In this document: positions 45,511 to 53,955 of the stretch, piece by piece
Layout: every line of letters begins with the position of its first letter
Numbering within the stretch: the stretch's first letter is position 1
Assembly: GCF_029991245.1 (NCBI RefSeq)
Contig: NZ_JAIVFO010000001.1
Coordinates: 102,035-166,034, forward strand
Direction: 5' to 3'
Source: Xanthobacter autotrophicus
Lineage (GTDB): Bacteria; Pseudomonadota; Alphaproteobacteria; Rhizobiales; Xanthobacteraceae
Length of the DNA: 64,000 nt
Program-made: the position numbers and the translations under genes
Notes under the pieces: model-generated
Seen by the model: the letters and a program-made list of their open reading frames with translations, nothing else
What the model was told of the DNA's origin: nothing
Databases searched by the model: none

Positions 45511-45975
45511 ATGGCGAAGCACGAGGTGATCGCGTTCGCGCTCGCGGATTTCTTTCCCTATCGCCTCGCGGTGCTGGCCGAGCACGTGTCGCAGGCGGTG
45601 GCGCAGCTTTATGGCGACCGCTTCCAGATCACCCGGGCCGAATGGCGCGTGCTGGCGGCGCTGGGCGCCAACAACGGCATGGCGGCGAAGGACATCGCCG
45701 CCTATTCCACCCTCGACAAGATGCAGGTGAGCCGCGCCGTGGCGCGCCTGGAGGAGGCAGGCCTCATCACCCGCGCCACCGACGACGCCGACCGCCGCGC
45801 CAAGATCCTCACCCTGACCGCGTCGGGGCGGACCCTGTTCCAGAAGATCGTGCCGCTGGCGCAGGCGCGGGAAGACTACCTGCTGGAAGACCTCGACCCA
45901 CAGGAGCGCGCGGTGCTGGAAAGCGCCATGGAGAAAGTGCTGGCCCGCGCCCAAGGCCTCATCGAGCGCGGGTGA
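45511..45975 (+). CDS. MarR-family regulator of the aromatic locus
   Basis: 154 residues from the ATG at 45511. Core A-A-K-D-I-A-A-Y-S-T-L-D-K-M-Q-V-S-R-A-V-A-R-L, wing D-D-A-D-R-R-A-K. It is divergent from the VOC-hydroxylase operon and its leader holds operators 1 and 2, so it probably represses that operon and itself. It is convergent with the next MarR gene, about 20 bases apart. Confidence 0.93.
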   Translation: MAKHEVIAFALADFFPYRLAVLAEHVSQAVAQLYGDRFQITRAEWRVLAALGANNGMAAKDIAAYSTLDKMQVSRAVARLEEAGLITRATDDADRRAKILTLTASGRTLFQKIVPLAQAREDYLLEDLDPQERAVLESAMEKVLARAQGLIERG

Positions 45976-45995
45976 ACACGCTCCGCATCAAGGCT

Positions 45996-46463
45996 TCAAT
46001 CCTCGCACTGCACCAGGTCGAAACTCTGCTCCAGCTTGTCCATCAGGTGATCGAGCTGGGCGCGCTCTTCGGCACTGAGGCAGGAGAGGATGGCCTCCTC
46101 GCGCTTCAGCAGCAGCGGCACCAGCTCGCCATAGACCGCCCGCCCCTTGGGGGTGAGTTCCAGCATCACCTCGCGGCGATCGTCGATCGCCTCCGCCCGC
46201 GCCACGTAGCCGAGCGCCACCAGCGAGCCCACCGCCCGGCTGATGCGGGATTTGTGGGTGCGGGTGCAACGGACCACATATTGGGCGCTGCGCGGCGTAT
46301 CGTACAGGCCGAGCGTCGCCAGCACCCGCCATTCGGGAATGTCGATGCCGAAGCGGGCCATGTATTCCACGGCGAGCGCAGTGGAGAATTCCGCCGCCAG
46401 CCGGTTGAGCCGGAACGGCATGAATTTCAACAGGTTCAGTCGCTCGACCTTCCGCTTCGACAT
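45996..46463 (-). CDS. MarR-family regulator, related to the one beside hmgA
   Basis: 155 residues. Core D-T-P-R-S-A-Q-Y-V-V-R-C-T-R-T-H-K-S-R-I-S-R-A-V, wing D-D-R-R-E-V. It shares F-x-P-x-R-L-N-R-x-A-A and [10 protein letters not shown] with the protein at 32486-32953. It is divergent from the MBL-fold gene and an operator lies between them. Confidence 0.92.
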   Translation of the reverse strand: MSKRKVERLNLLKFMPFRLNRLAAEFSTALAVEYMARFGIDIPEWRVLATLGLYDTPRSAQYVVRCTRTHKSRISRAVGSLVALGYVARAEAIDDRREVMLELTPKGRAVYGELVPLLLKREEAILSCLSAEERAQLDHLMDKLEQSFDLVQCED

Positions 46464-46513
46464 GGCTCAAGGGGCGTGCGCCCTCTCCTCTTCGCCGCCC
46501 CTGCACGGCGGCC

Positions 46514-46541
46514 TTGACTGTTGCAGTCGCAACTGTATAAC
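46514..46541 (+). promoter_or_regulatory. promoter of the MBL-fold gene with inner operator
   Basis: TTGACT at 46514-46519, a 16-base spacer, and TATAAC at 46536-46541 form a good sigma-70-type promoter. The spacer holds the inverted repeat GTTGC-AGTC-GCAAC (46520-46533), the place a MarR repressor would block. Confidence 0.7.
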
Positions 46542-46671
46542 TTGGTCTCAATCGCAACCAATTGCGGTATATCAAACTGTCGAAGAACAAGGAAGCGCGC
46601 ACCGGACGACCGGCGGCCATCGCCGCCGGAAGCCGGCAATCCTGCGCCGCACTCCAAAGGAGGACACCCGC

Positions 46672-47646
46672 GTGAGCACCGCGACCGCACCAGCCGCCAA
46701 GAAATTCGCGAGCCAGGCCGATCTCGCCGAGAAGACGGAAACCTTCACCGAGCTTGCGGACGGCGTCTTCGCCCTCACCGCGGAAGGCGATCCCAATTCC
46801 GGCGTCATCATCGGCGACGACAGCGTGCTGGTCATCGATGCCCGCGCCACCCCGGTCATGGCGCGCGAGCTGGTGGAGCGCATCCGCGCCGTCACCGACA
46901 AGCCCATCCGCCACGTGCTGCTCACCCATTATCACGCGGTGCGGGTGCTGGGCGCGGCGGGCTTCGACGAGCGCGTCAACGTCATTGCGTCCGATGTCAC
47001 CCGCGACATGATCGTGGAGCGCGGCGCGCAGGACATGGCCTCCGAGATCCAGCGCTTCCCGCGCCTGTTCCGGGCGCAGGAGACCATTCCCGGCCTCACC
47101 TGGCCCAGCCTCACCTTCCACGGGGAAATGACGCTCTGGCTCGGCTCGCGCGAGGTCCGCATCATCCATGCGGGACGCGGGCACACCCGCGGCGACACCA
47201 TCGCCTGGCTGCCGAAGGAGAAGGTGCTGTTCTCCGGCGACCTGGTGGAATTCGGCGCCACGCCCTATTGCGGCGATGCCCATTTCCGCGACTGGCCCCA
47301 TACCCTCGACCGGCTGGAAGCCCTGGGCGCGGAAAAGCTGGTGCCGGGCCGCGGCGAGGCGCTCACCACCCCCGACCAGATCAAGGCCGGGCTGGACGAG
47401 ACCCGCGCCTTCCTGCGCGACGCCTTCGCCATCGCCGAGGCCGGCGTTGCCGCCGGGCACGACCTGAAGACCGTCTATGCCGAGGCGCTGCGGCAGATGC
47501 GGCCCAAGTATGGGCACTGGGTCATCTTCGACCATTGCATGCCGTTCGACGTCTCCCGCGCCTATGACGAGGCCAAGGGCATCGACACCCCGCGCATCTG
47601 GACCGCCGAGCGCGACATCGAGATGTGGCACGCCCTGGAAGGGTGA
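46672..47646 (+). CDS. metallo-beta-lactamase-fold hydrolase with altered metal motif
   Basis: 324 residues from a GTG at 46672, with AAAGGAGG upstream. MBL fold: D56, then H86-Y-H88-A-V-R91, where the usual H-x-H-x-D-H has D and H replaced by V and R; later G-H-T-R-G-D and F-S-G-D-L-V-E-F motifs are normal. Thus one zinc site is probably lost or changed. The role may be hydrolysis of a lactone or thioester in the same aromatic pathway. Not a known beta-lactamase. Confidence 0.85.
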   Translation: MSTATAPAAKKFASQADLAEKTETFTELADGVFALTAEGDPNSGVIIGDDSVLVIDARATPVMARELVERIRAVTDKPIRHVLLTHYHAVRVLGAAGFDERVNVIASDVTRDMIVERGAQDMASEIQRFPRLFRAQETIPGLTWPSLTFHGEMTLWLGSREVRIIHAGRGHTRGDTIAWLPKEKVLFSGDLVEFGATPYCGDAHFRDWPHTLDRLEALGAEKLVPGRGEALTTPDQIKAGLDETRAFLRDAFAIAEAGVAAGHDLKTVYAEALRQMRPKYGHWVIFDHCMPFDVSRAYDEAKGIDTPRIWTAERDIEMWHALEG

Positions 47647-47674
47647 AGCCCGCGCGGCGCATGAGCGAACGCCT

Positions 47675-47703
47675 CACGACCCCGGTAGAAGACCGGGGTC
47701 GTG
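47675..47703. terminator. terminator after the MBL-fold gene
   Basis: CACGACCCCGGT at 47675-47686 pairs with ACCGGGGTCGTG at 47692-47703, loop of five. It lies about 30 bases after the MBL stop and before the binding-protein gene. Confidence 0.7.
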
Positions 47704-47813
47704 GGTAAAAGACCAACGCCGCCGACGCCAATCGGCGGCCCGTGCATGGATCACACAACAAGACAGAACCGGCGCGCCGCGCAGGAACGACGGCGCGCGC
47801 CCATGGGAGGAAC

Positions 47814-49076
47814 ATGATGAATCACCTGACTGCCCCGCACACCCCGCGCGCGGCGCTGCCCGCCCTCGCCCCGTCCCTCGCCCTCGCGCTCACCCTCACG
47901 GCCGCCACGGCCCTGCTGCCCGCGCCTGCGCACGCCCAGATCTCCGACACTGTGGTGCGCATCGGCGTGCTCGGTGACATGGGCGGGCAGTTCGCCGACA
48001 TCGGCGGCAAGGGCTCGGTGGTGGCGGCGCAGCTCGCCGTGGACGATTTCGGCGGCAAGGTCGCCGGCGCGCCGGTGGAGGTGATCGCCGGCGATCACCA
48101 GAACAAGCCGGACGTGGGCGGCGCCACCCTGCGCAAATGGTTCGACGAGGGCGGCGTGGACGCGGTGGCCGACCTGCCGGTGAGCTCGGTGGCCCTCGCG
48201 GCGCAGGAGATCGCGCGGGAGAAGAAGAAGACCCTGCTCATCTCCGGTGCCGCCGTGTCGGACCTCACCGGCAAGGCCTGCTCGCCTTTTTCCACCCACT
48301 GGGCGGACGACACCTATGCGCTGGCCAACGCCACCGGCCGCGCGGTGACGGCGGGCGGCGGCAAGAGCTGGTTCTTCCTCACCGTGGACTATTCCTTCGG
48401 CCATGCCATGGAGCGCGACGCCTCAGCGGCGGTGGTGGCCACCGGCGGCAAGGTGGTGGGCAATGCGCGCCATCCGCTGGGCGCGGCCGACCTCTCCTCC
48501 TTCCTGCTGCAGGCCCAGGCCTCGAAGGCGCAGGTGATCGGCCTCGCCAATGTGGGCGGCGACACCAGCAATGCGGTAAAGCAGGCGGCGGAATTCGGCA
48601 TCACCTCCGGCGGGCAGAAGCTCGCGGGCTTCCTCGTCTTCATCACCGATGTGCACGCCATCGGCCTGCCGCTGGCCAAGGGGCTGCTCATCTCCACCGG
48701 CTTCTACTGGGACCAGAACGCCGAAGCGCGGGCCTTCGCCAAGCGCTTCGAGACCAAGATGGGCCGCATGCCCACCAAGCAGCAGGCCTCGGTCTATGCC
48801 TCGGTGAAGCACTATCTGAAGGCGGTCGCCGCCGCCGGCACCGATGACGCCGCCAAGGTGAACGCCGAGATGCGCAGCCTGCCGGTGGACTATTACGGCC
48901 ACGCCGCCTCCATCCGTCCCGATGGCCGCGTGCTCTACGACCTTACCCTCTATGAGGTGAAGAGCCCGGCGGAGAGCAAGGGACCGTGGGACTATTACAA
49001 GCCGGTCACCACCCTGCCCGCCTCCGAGGTGTTCCGCCCCGCCGGCGAGACCGGGTGCCCGCTGGGCAAATCCTGA
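47814..49076 (+). CDS. ABC-transporter periplasmic substrate-binding protein (LivJ-like)
   Basis: 420 residues from the first ATG at 47814 (a second ATG follows at 47817), with GGAGG upstream. A signal peptide ends A-H-A-Q at about residue 42. The rest is the type I periplasmic fold of branched-chain amino acid/aromatic-acid receptors (V-R-I-G-V-L-G-D-M-G-G-Q-F-A-D, K-P-D-V-G, D-L-P-V-S-S-V-A-L). No permease or ATPase gene is nearby, so it may borrow a distant transporter. Likely delivers an aromatic substrate of this locus. Confidence 0.9.
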   Translation: MMNHLTAPHTPRAALPALAPSLALALTLTAATALLPAPAHAQISDTVVRIGVLGDMGGQFADIGGKGSVVAAQLAVDDFGGKVAGAPVEVIAGDHQNKPDVGGATLRKWFDEGGVDAVADLPVSSVALAAQEIAREKKKTLLISGAAVSDLTGKACSPFSTHWADDTYALANATGRAVTAGGGKSWFFLTVDYSFGHAMERDASAAVVATGGKVVGNARHPLGAADLSSFLLQAQASKAQVIGLANVGGDTSNAVKQAAEFGITSGGQKLAGFLVFITDVHAIGLPLAKGLLISTGFYWDQNAEARAFAKRFETKMGRMPTKQQASVYASVKHYLKAVAAAGTDDAAKVNAEMRSLPVDYYGHAASIRPDGRVLYDLTLYEVKSPAESKGPWDYYKPVTTLPASEVFRPAGETGCPLGKS

Positions 49077-49118
49077 TTGGCAAGTCCTTAAGCCCGGGCA
49101 CAGGCCGGAGTGGAAAAC

Positions 49119-49146
49119 ACAGCGCCGGAGCATGCTCCGGCGCTGT
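49119..49146. terminator. perfect 28-base palindrome after the binding-protein gene
   Basis: The half-site ACAGCGCCGGAGCA is followed at once by its exact reverse complement, centred at 49132/49133. It can form a long stem and ends with GTTG. Probably a terminator; a protein-binding palindrome is possible. Confidence 0.7.
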
Positions 49147-49213
49147 TGCATGTCCGGCCTCGGCTGCCCCCTAACCCCAGCGATTCGATGAAGCATGGAC
49201 ACGGACGCAATAA

Positions 49214-49229
49214 GCGGGTATATGCACAC
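49214..49229. promoter_or_regulatory. operator A for the MarR at 49232
   Basis: GCGGGTATATGCACAC lies three bases before the MarR start. It is a degenerate version of the perfect palindrome found before the MFS gene. Confidence 0.6.
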
Positions 49230-49231
49230 AC

Positions 49232-49630
49232 ATGACATCGCCCTGCTACTGCACCCAATTGCGCACCGCCACCCGGAAGGTCGCCGCCGCCTATGACGCG
49301 GCGCTGGCGCCGGTGGGCATCAACATCGCGCAATATGCCCTGCTGCGGATGATCCAGAACCGCCAGCAGGTGAGCCTCACCGAGCTTGGCCGCGTCGCCG
49401 ATCTCGACCGTTCCACCATCGGGCGGAACGTGAAGGTACTGGAGCGCGATGGCCTGGTGCAGACCGGGCGCGGCGAGGACCAGCGCGAGGCGGTGGTCAG
49501 CCTCTCCCCGCGCGGGGTCGAGGCGCTGGCGGCGGCAACGCCCCTGTGGGAAGCCTGCCAGCGCCAGATCGAGAAGCGGCTGGGCGCGGACAAGATCGAG
49601 GCCCTGCGCGCCATTGCGCACGCCGTGTGA
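49232..49630 (+). CDS. MarR-family regulator
   Basis: 132 residues, short for the family. Core S-L-T-E-L-G-R-V-A-D-L-D-R-S-T-I-G-R-N-V-K-V-L, wing D-Q-R-E. It precedes the MFS gene by 45 bases on the same strand and shares a site of the type GCGGG(T/C)ATATGC with it. Likely represses both. Confidence 0.91.
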   Translation: MTSPCYCTQLRTATRKVAAAYDAALAPVGINIAQYALLRMIQNRQQVSLTELGRVADLDRSTIGRNVKVLERDGLVQTGRGEDQREAVVSLSPRGVEALAAATPLWEACQRQIEKRLGADKIEALRAIAHAV

Positions 49631-49645
49631 CTTTTTCGGACATAA

Positions 49646-49661
49646 ACGGGCATATGCCCGT
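49646..49661. promoter_or_regulatory. operator B before the MFS gene
   Basis: ACGGGCATATGCCCGT is a perfect 16-base palindrome. It is 15 bases before the MFS start and matches the degenerate site at 49214-49229. Confidence 0.7.
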
Positions 49662-49675
49662 AGATTGGACATCCC

Positions 49676-50983
49676 ATGAACGCACCGCCTGATTTTCCCA
49701 CCCGTGCGCCCCGGCTCGCCGGCTTCCTCGCCCGCAGGGGCATCCACTATGGCTGGGCGGTGGCGGCGGTGACCTTCCTCACCATGCTGGTGACGGCGGG
49801 CGCGGTGGGGGCGCCGGGCGTGCTCATCGGCCCGCTGCAATCGGAATTCGGCTGGGCCACCGCCGACATCTCCTCCGCCTTCGCGGTGCGGCTCATGCTG
49901 TTCGGCCTGCTCGGCCCCTTCGCCGCCGCCTTCATGAACCGCTTCGGCATCCGCCCGGTGGCAGCCGTGGCGCTGACTTTGATCGCCGCCGGCGTAGTCG
50001 GCTCCTTCGCCATGACCAGGCTCTGGCACCTCGTGCTGCTGTGGGGCGTGGTGGTGGGGGTTGGCACCGGGCTCACCGCCATGGTGCTGGGCGCAACGGT
50101 GGCGACGCGCTGGTTCGCCCAGCGCCGCGGCCTCGTGCTGGGGCTGCTGACGGCGAGCACCGCCACCGGCCAGCTGGTGTTCCTGCCGCTCCTCGCCCGC
50201 CTCACCGAGATGCTGGGCTGGCGCAACGCCCTCGTCCTGGTGCTGGCGATGCTGCTGGTGGCGGTGGTGTGCGTGCTCCTCTTCATGCGCGACCGGCCCT
50301 CCGATGTGGGGCTCCTGCCCTATGGCGCCAGCGTGCCGCCGCCGGCGCCGGTGCTGCCCACCACGTTCGGCGCCATGCTGGCCTCGCCTCTGGTGGCGCT
50401 GAAGGATGCGGCGCGCACGCCCACCTTCTGGGTGCTGTTCGCCACCTTCTTCATCTGCGGCGCCTCCACCAACGGGCTGGTGCAGACCCATTTCGTGTCC
50501 CTGTGCGGCGACTACGGCATGGCGGCGGTGACGGCGGCGGGCATGCTGGCCATGATTGGCATCTTCGATTTCATCGGCACGGTGGGCTCGGGCTGGCTGT
50601 CCGACCGCTTCGACAGCCGCTGGCTGCTGTTCTGGTATTACGGCCTGCGCGGGCTCTCGCTGCTCTATTTGCCCTTCACCGATTTCAGCTTTTATGGACT
50701 GTCCCTGTTCGCCGTCTTCTACGGCCTCGACTGGGTGGCGACGGTGCCGCCCACGGTGAAGCTCACCGCCGACCGCTTCGGCGAGCGCGCCAACCTGGTG
50801 TTCGGCTGGATCTTCGCCGGCCACCAGCTCGGCGCGGCGGCGGCGGCCTATGGCGCCGGCTTCAGCCGGACCTTCTACCAGACCTACCTGCCGGCCTTCT
50901 TCGTGGCCGGCGTGCTCTGCATCGTGGCGGCGGCGGCCATCGTCGCGGTGCGCGAGCGGCGCCCCGCCCCAAGTGTTGCATAA
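49676..50983 (+). CDS. MFS transporter
   Basis: 435 residues with about 12 membrane segments (first at G-W-A-V-A-A-V-T-F-L-T-M-L, with the loop signature after the second, and the R-D-R-P central loop at about 205). It resembles oxalate/formate-antiporter-like or aromatic-acid MFS carriers of the CynX/YhjX group. The substrate is unknown. The palindromic operator just upstream links it to the MarR gene. Confidence 0.92.
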   Translation: MNAPPDFPTRAPRLAGFLARRGIHYGWAVAAVTFLTMLVTAGAVGAPGVLIGPLQSEFGWATADISSAFAVRLMLFGLLGPFAAAFMNRFGIRPVAAVALTLIAAGVVGSFAMTRLWHLVLLWGVVVGVGTGLTAMVLGATVATRWFAQRRGLVLGLLTASTATGQLVFLPLLARLTEMLGWRNALVLVLAMLLVAVVCVLLFMRDRPSDVGLLPYGASVPPPAPVLPTTFGAMLASPLVALKDAARTPTFWVLFATFFICGASTNGLVQTHFVSLCGDYGMAAVTAAGMLAMIGIFDFIGTVGSGWLSDRFDSRWLLFWYYGLRGLSLLYLPFTDFSFYGLSLFAVFYGLDWVATVPPTVKLTADRFGERANLVFGWIFAGHQLGAAAAAYGAGFSRTFYQTYLPAFFVAGVLCIVAAAAIVAVRERRPAPSVA

Positions 50984-50998
50984 ACGGCCGCGTAAGGC

Positions 50999-51952
50999 TC
51001 AGTTGAGGCCAGTCCCGCGCATGGCCTCGGCGGCGCGGCGTATCACCTGCGGCGGCTGCCCGAAGGTGCGCACGAAGGCCCGCCGCATGCGCTCGCGATC
51101 GGCGAAGCCGGTCTCGCGCGCCACCTCGTCCATGGAGCGGTGGCCCTCCTCCATCAGCATGCGCGCGGTCTCCAGGCGCAGGTGCTCCACCGCCTTGGCC
51201 GGCGACTGGCCGGTCTCCTCGCGGAACAGGCGGCTGAACTGGCGCGGGCTGAGGCTGGCGGTCTCGGCCAGTTCCTCCACCGATAGCGGATGGGTCAGGT
51301 GCTCCTTGGCATAGACCAGTGCGCGGCGGATGCGGTCCGATTTCGGCTCCAGCTCCAGCAGGGTGGAGAACTGAGACTGGCCGCCGGGCCGGCGCAGATA
51401 GACCACCATGTTGCGGGCGGTGGCCTTCGCCACCTCCTGCCCGAAATCGTCCTCCACCAGGGCGAGGGCAAGGTCGATGCCCGCACTCATGCCCGCCGAG
51501 GTCCACACATTGCCGTCGGCGCTGAAGATGCGGTCGGCCTCCACCCGCACGCGCGGATAAAGGGTCTGCAACTGGCGCGCATGGGCCCAGTGGGTAGTGG
51601 CACGGCGGCCGTCGAGCAAGCCGGCTTCCGCCAGCACATAGGCCCCGGTGCAGATGCCCGCCACCCGCCGCGAGGACCGGCCTGCGGCGCGCAGATAGTC
51701 CAGCAGCGCGGGCGCGGAGGGCTTCACCACCAGCGACCCGATGGTGATGGTGGTGTCATGCGTCTGCGCCCCGAACGGCGCCGTCTCGATGGCGAAGCCG
51801 AGTGAGTTGCGCACCGGCCCGCCCCGCTCGGAGAGCAGGTGCACCTCATAGGCCGGGCGGCCGAGGACGCCATTCGCCATCTCGAACACCGAGAGGGCGG
51901 CAAGGCCCATGATCTGGAAGCCGTCGAACACCACGAAGCCAATACCCGGCAT
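50999..51952 (-). CDS. GlxA-family regulator (DJ-1/PfpI plus AraC domains)
   Basis: 317 residues. The N-terminal DJ-1/PfpI-like domain (residues 1-180) has the nucleophile-elbow cysteine in A-G-I-C-T-G-A-Y-V-L-A-E-A-G. The C-terminal AraC helix-turn-helix pair is at about 215-310 (S-V-E-E-L-A-E-T-A-S-L-S-P-R-Q-F-S-R-L-F, M-D-E-V-A-R-E-T-G-F). It is convergent with the MFS gene and lies about 60 bases from the SDR gene downstream-to-upstream. Confidence 0.93.
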   Translation of the reverse strand: MPGIGFVVFDGFQIMGLAALSVFEMANGVLGRPAYEVHLLSERGGPVRNSLGFAIETAPFGAQTHDTTITIGSLVVKPSAPALLDYLRAAGRSSRRVAGICTGAYVLAEAGLLDGRRATTHWAHARQLQTLYPRVRVEADRIFSADGNVWTSAGMSAGIDLALALVEDDFGQEVAKATARNMVVYLRRPGGQSQFSTLLELEPKSDRIRRALVYAKEHLTHPLSVEELAETASLSPRQFSRLFREETGQSPAKAVEHLRLETARMLMEEGHRSMDEVARETGFADRERMRRAFVRTFGQPPQVIRRAAEAMRGTGLN

Positions 51953-52014
51953 GTGGACCTCACCCCCTATTGACGCAGACGCCGCCGCCGGGCCTTCCGG
52001 CGGCAGCTCATGGA

Positions 52015-52815
52015 TCAGGCCGCAGCTGTCGCAGTATAGCGCGGGGCGACCTTGGCGCTGGAGAGGTGGGGCAGCATGGCCTGGCGGGCCGCCTCATAGG
52101 CCTCCCATTGCGCGCCGTCCTGAAGCGAGGGGATGGTGACGAACTCGCCGCGGTCGAGGCCGGCCAGCGCCGCATCCACCAGATCCGCCGCCGACATCAC
52201 CCAGGTCTGCGGCAGCTGGTCGACGGGAAGGCCCGCCGCATCCCAGAAGGCGGTGGCGGTGGCGCCCGGCAGCACCACCTGCACGGTGACGCCGGTGCCG
52301 GCCAGTTCCTTCCTCAGCGACTGGCTGAAGCCGAGCACGAAGGCCTTGGTGCCCCCATAGACCCCGTTCAACACCTCGGGCCCGATGGCGACGATGGACG
52401 AGATGTTGATGATGGTGCCCGCCCCGCGCGCCACGAAGCGCGGCGTCACCGCATAGGTCAGGCGCAGCACGGCGGTGACGTTGATGGCCACCATCTCCTC
52501 CATGCGGTCCACGTCGGACTGGAGCAGCGTCCCGGCCCCGCCGAAGCCGGCATTGTTGACGAGGACGCTGATGGTGTCGTCGTCCCGAAGCAGCGCCTCC
52601 ACCTGCCGCAGCTGGGCGGCATCGGTCAAATCGGCGTTGAAGACGCGGACGGAGACGCCATGGCGCTGCCCGATCCGCTCCGCCTGCTGCGCCAGCCGCT
52701 CGGCGTTGCGGGCGACGAGGATCACGTCGTGGCCGCGCGCGGCGAGCCGCTCCGCATAGATGGCGCCGATGCCGGAAGACGCGCCGGTGATGACGGCAGT
52801 ACCCTTGGTGCTCAT
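52015..52815 (-). CDS. short-chain dehydrogenase/reductase
   Basis: 266 residues from the ATG at 52815. It has the full SDR set: T-G-A-S-S-G-I-G at 10-17, N-N-A-G, N-I-S-S-I, and Y-G-G-T-K. Typical of classical NAD(P)-dependent oxidoreductases. It lies upstream of the GlxA-type regulator on the same strand, which may control it. Substrate unknown. Confidence 0.94.
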   Translation of the reverse strand: MSTKGTAVITGASSGIGAIYAERLAARGHDVILVARNAERLAQQAERIGQRHGVSVRVFNADLTDAAQLRQVEALLRDDDTISVLVNNAGFGGAGTLLQSDVDRMEEMVAINVTAVLRLTYAVTPRFVARGAGTIINISSIVAIGPEVLNGVYGGTKAFVLGFSQSLRKELAGTGVTVQVVLPGATATAFWDAAGLPVDQLPQTWVMSAADLVDAALAGLDRGEFVTIPSLQDGAQWEAYEAARQAMLPHLSSAKVAPRYTATAAA

Positions 52816-53016
52816 GTGCCTGTTCCCCTCTGTCCGGCGCCGCGGCCGGCTCTGATGGGAGGAGAATAGGTCTGGCGGCCAATGTCTCAAATGTCAAAGA
52901 CACCACGATTCAGGACATGACGGGAGAGGCGGGACGCTGCGCTGATCCCCAGCGCGGTCGCGCCCTGCGCCACCGGCGCACCCATCCCCACCCGCCGGGC
53001 CCGGAACCACCGAGCC

Positions 53017-53955
53017 TCAGAGCCGCACGAAGGCAGCGATCATGGCGGCGTAGAGGGCGAGGATGATGCCGGCACCCAGCGCATTGGTGCGCGGCGATGC
53101 CGCCTGCACCCACCAGTCGAAGCGGCGGCTGGCCCAGGGCACGAGGCGGGTGAGCATCAGCACGCTGGCTCCGTTGCCGATGAACAGCGCCACCGCGAAC
53201 GGCAGCCCCGCCCGGTCCATCAGCAGCGGCACCTGCACCAGATGGCCGAACAGGAACACCACCGGGTAGAGCATGAGCAGAACCAGCATGTTCTGCTTCC
53301 ACGGCGCCGGCGGCTTGCCCTTGGGCGCGGAGAACCATTGCTCGAAGCCGGTGCGCACGGTGCGGGTGTGGAACTCGTCGATGAAGGCCCGCGCCTCCTC
53401 CAGCATGGCCGCGCGCTGGGACGAGCCGAGCCAGGATTCCAGATGCGCCTGGGTATCGAAGCGCAGGATCGCCAGAAAATCCTCCTGCACGCCGGGAATG
53501 GGCGCCTCCAGCCGGTAGCCCTCGAAGCCGGGGGCACGGCTCTGCAGCGCGGTCATGCGCTGCTCCCAGGCGCGATAGGCCGCCTCCTGCCCGCTTTTCA
53601 GCCGGGTGGAGATGACCACCGACACCGGCGAGGGCAACACCCCGGCGGCGCCATCGCGCACCAGGTGCACATCGTCCCGCCCCGCCAGCATCTGCTGCAC
53701 GCCGGAGATGCGCGCAAGGCGCTCCGGCGACTTCAGCCAGCCCACCGCATGCTCGGTGCTGGTGAAGCGCTGGAGGATCACCCAGTCCACCTGCGCCGGC
53801 GGCGCGGGGGGCGCCACGGACTGCTCGATGAAGCCGGGAAAGCCGGTGATGACGCGCCTGGTCTCCTCCTGCCAGTCGGCGAAGGCGTGATCGTGGCCCT
53901 TCAGCACCCGCGTCTGCGTGACGATGGTGACCGAGCCTTCCGGCGCCCCGCTCAT
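53017..53955 (-). CDS. antibiotic-biosynthesis-monooxygenase (ABM) domain protein with membrane tail
   Basis: 312 residues from the ATG at 53955, which overlaps the hydroxylase stop by four bases. Two ABM-like ferredoxin folds (residues about 8-95 and 108-200, with W and F-E-G-Y markers), then three to four membrane helices (L-V-L-L-M-L-Y-P-V-V-F-L-F-G-H and after). ABM domains act as small cofactor-free monooxygenases or dimer modules. Such fused-membrane proteins are uncommon. The overlap says it serves the same operon. Function unknown. Confidence 0.8.
   Translation of the reverse strand: MSGAPEGSVTIVTQTRVLKGHDHAFADWQEETRRVITGFPGFIEQSVAPPAPPAQVDWVILQRFTSTEHAVGWLKSPERLARISGVQQMLAGRDDVHLVRDGAAGVLPSPVSVVISTRLKSGQEAAYRAWEQRMTALQSRAPGFEGYRLEAPIPGVQEDFLAILRFDTQAHLESWLGSSQRAAMLEEARAFIDEFHTRTVRTGFEQWFSAPKGKPPAPWKQNMLVLLMLYPVVFLFGHLVQVPLLMDRAGLPFAVALFIGNGASVLMLTRLVPWASRRFDWWVQAASPRTNALGAGIILALYAAMIAAFVRL

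Noticed and set aside
49088..50824. Minus-strand frame of 578 codons opposite the MarR and MFS genes
   Set aside because: H/E/Q/R-rich shadow composition; both plus-strand genes are clear.
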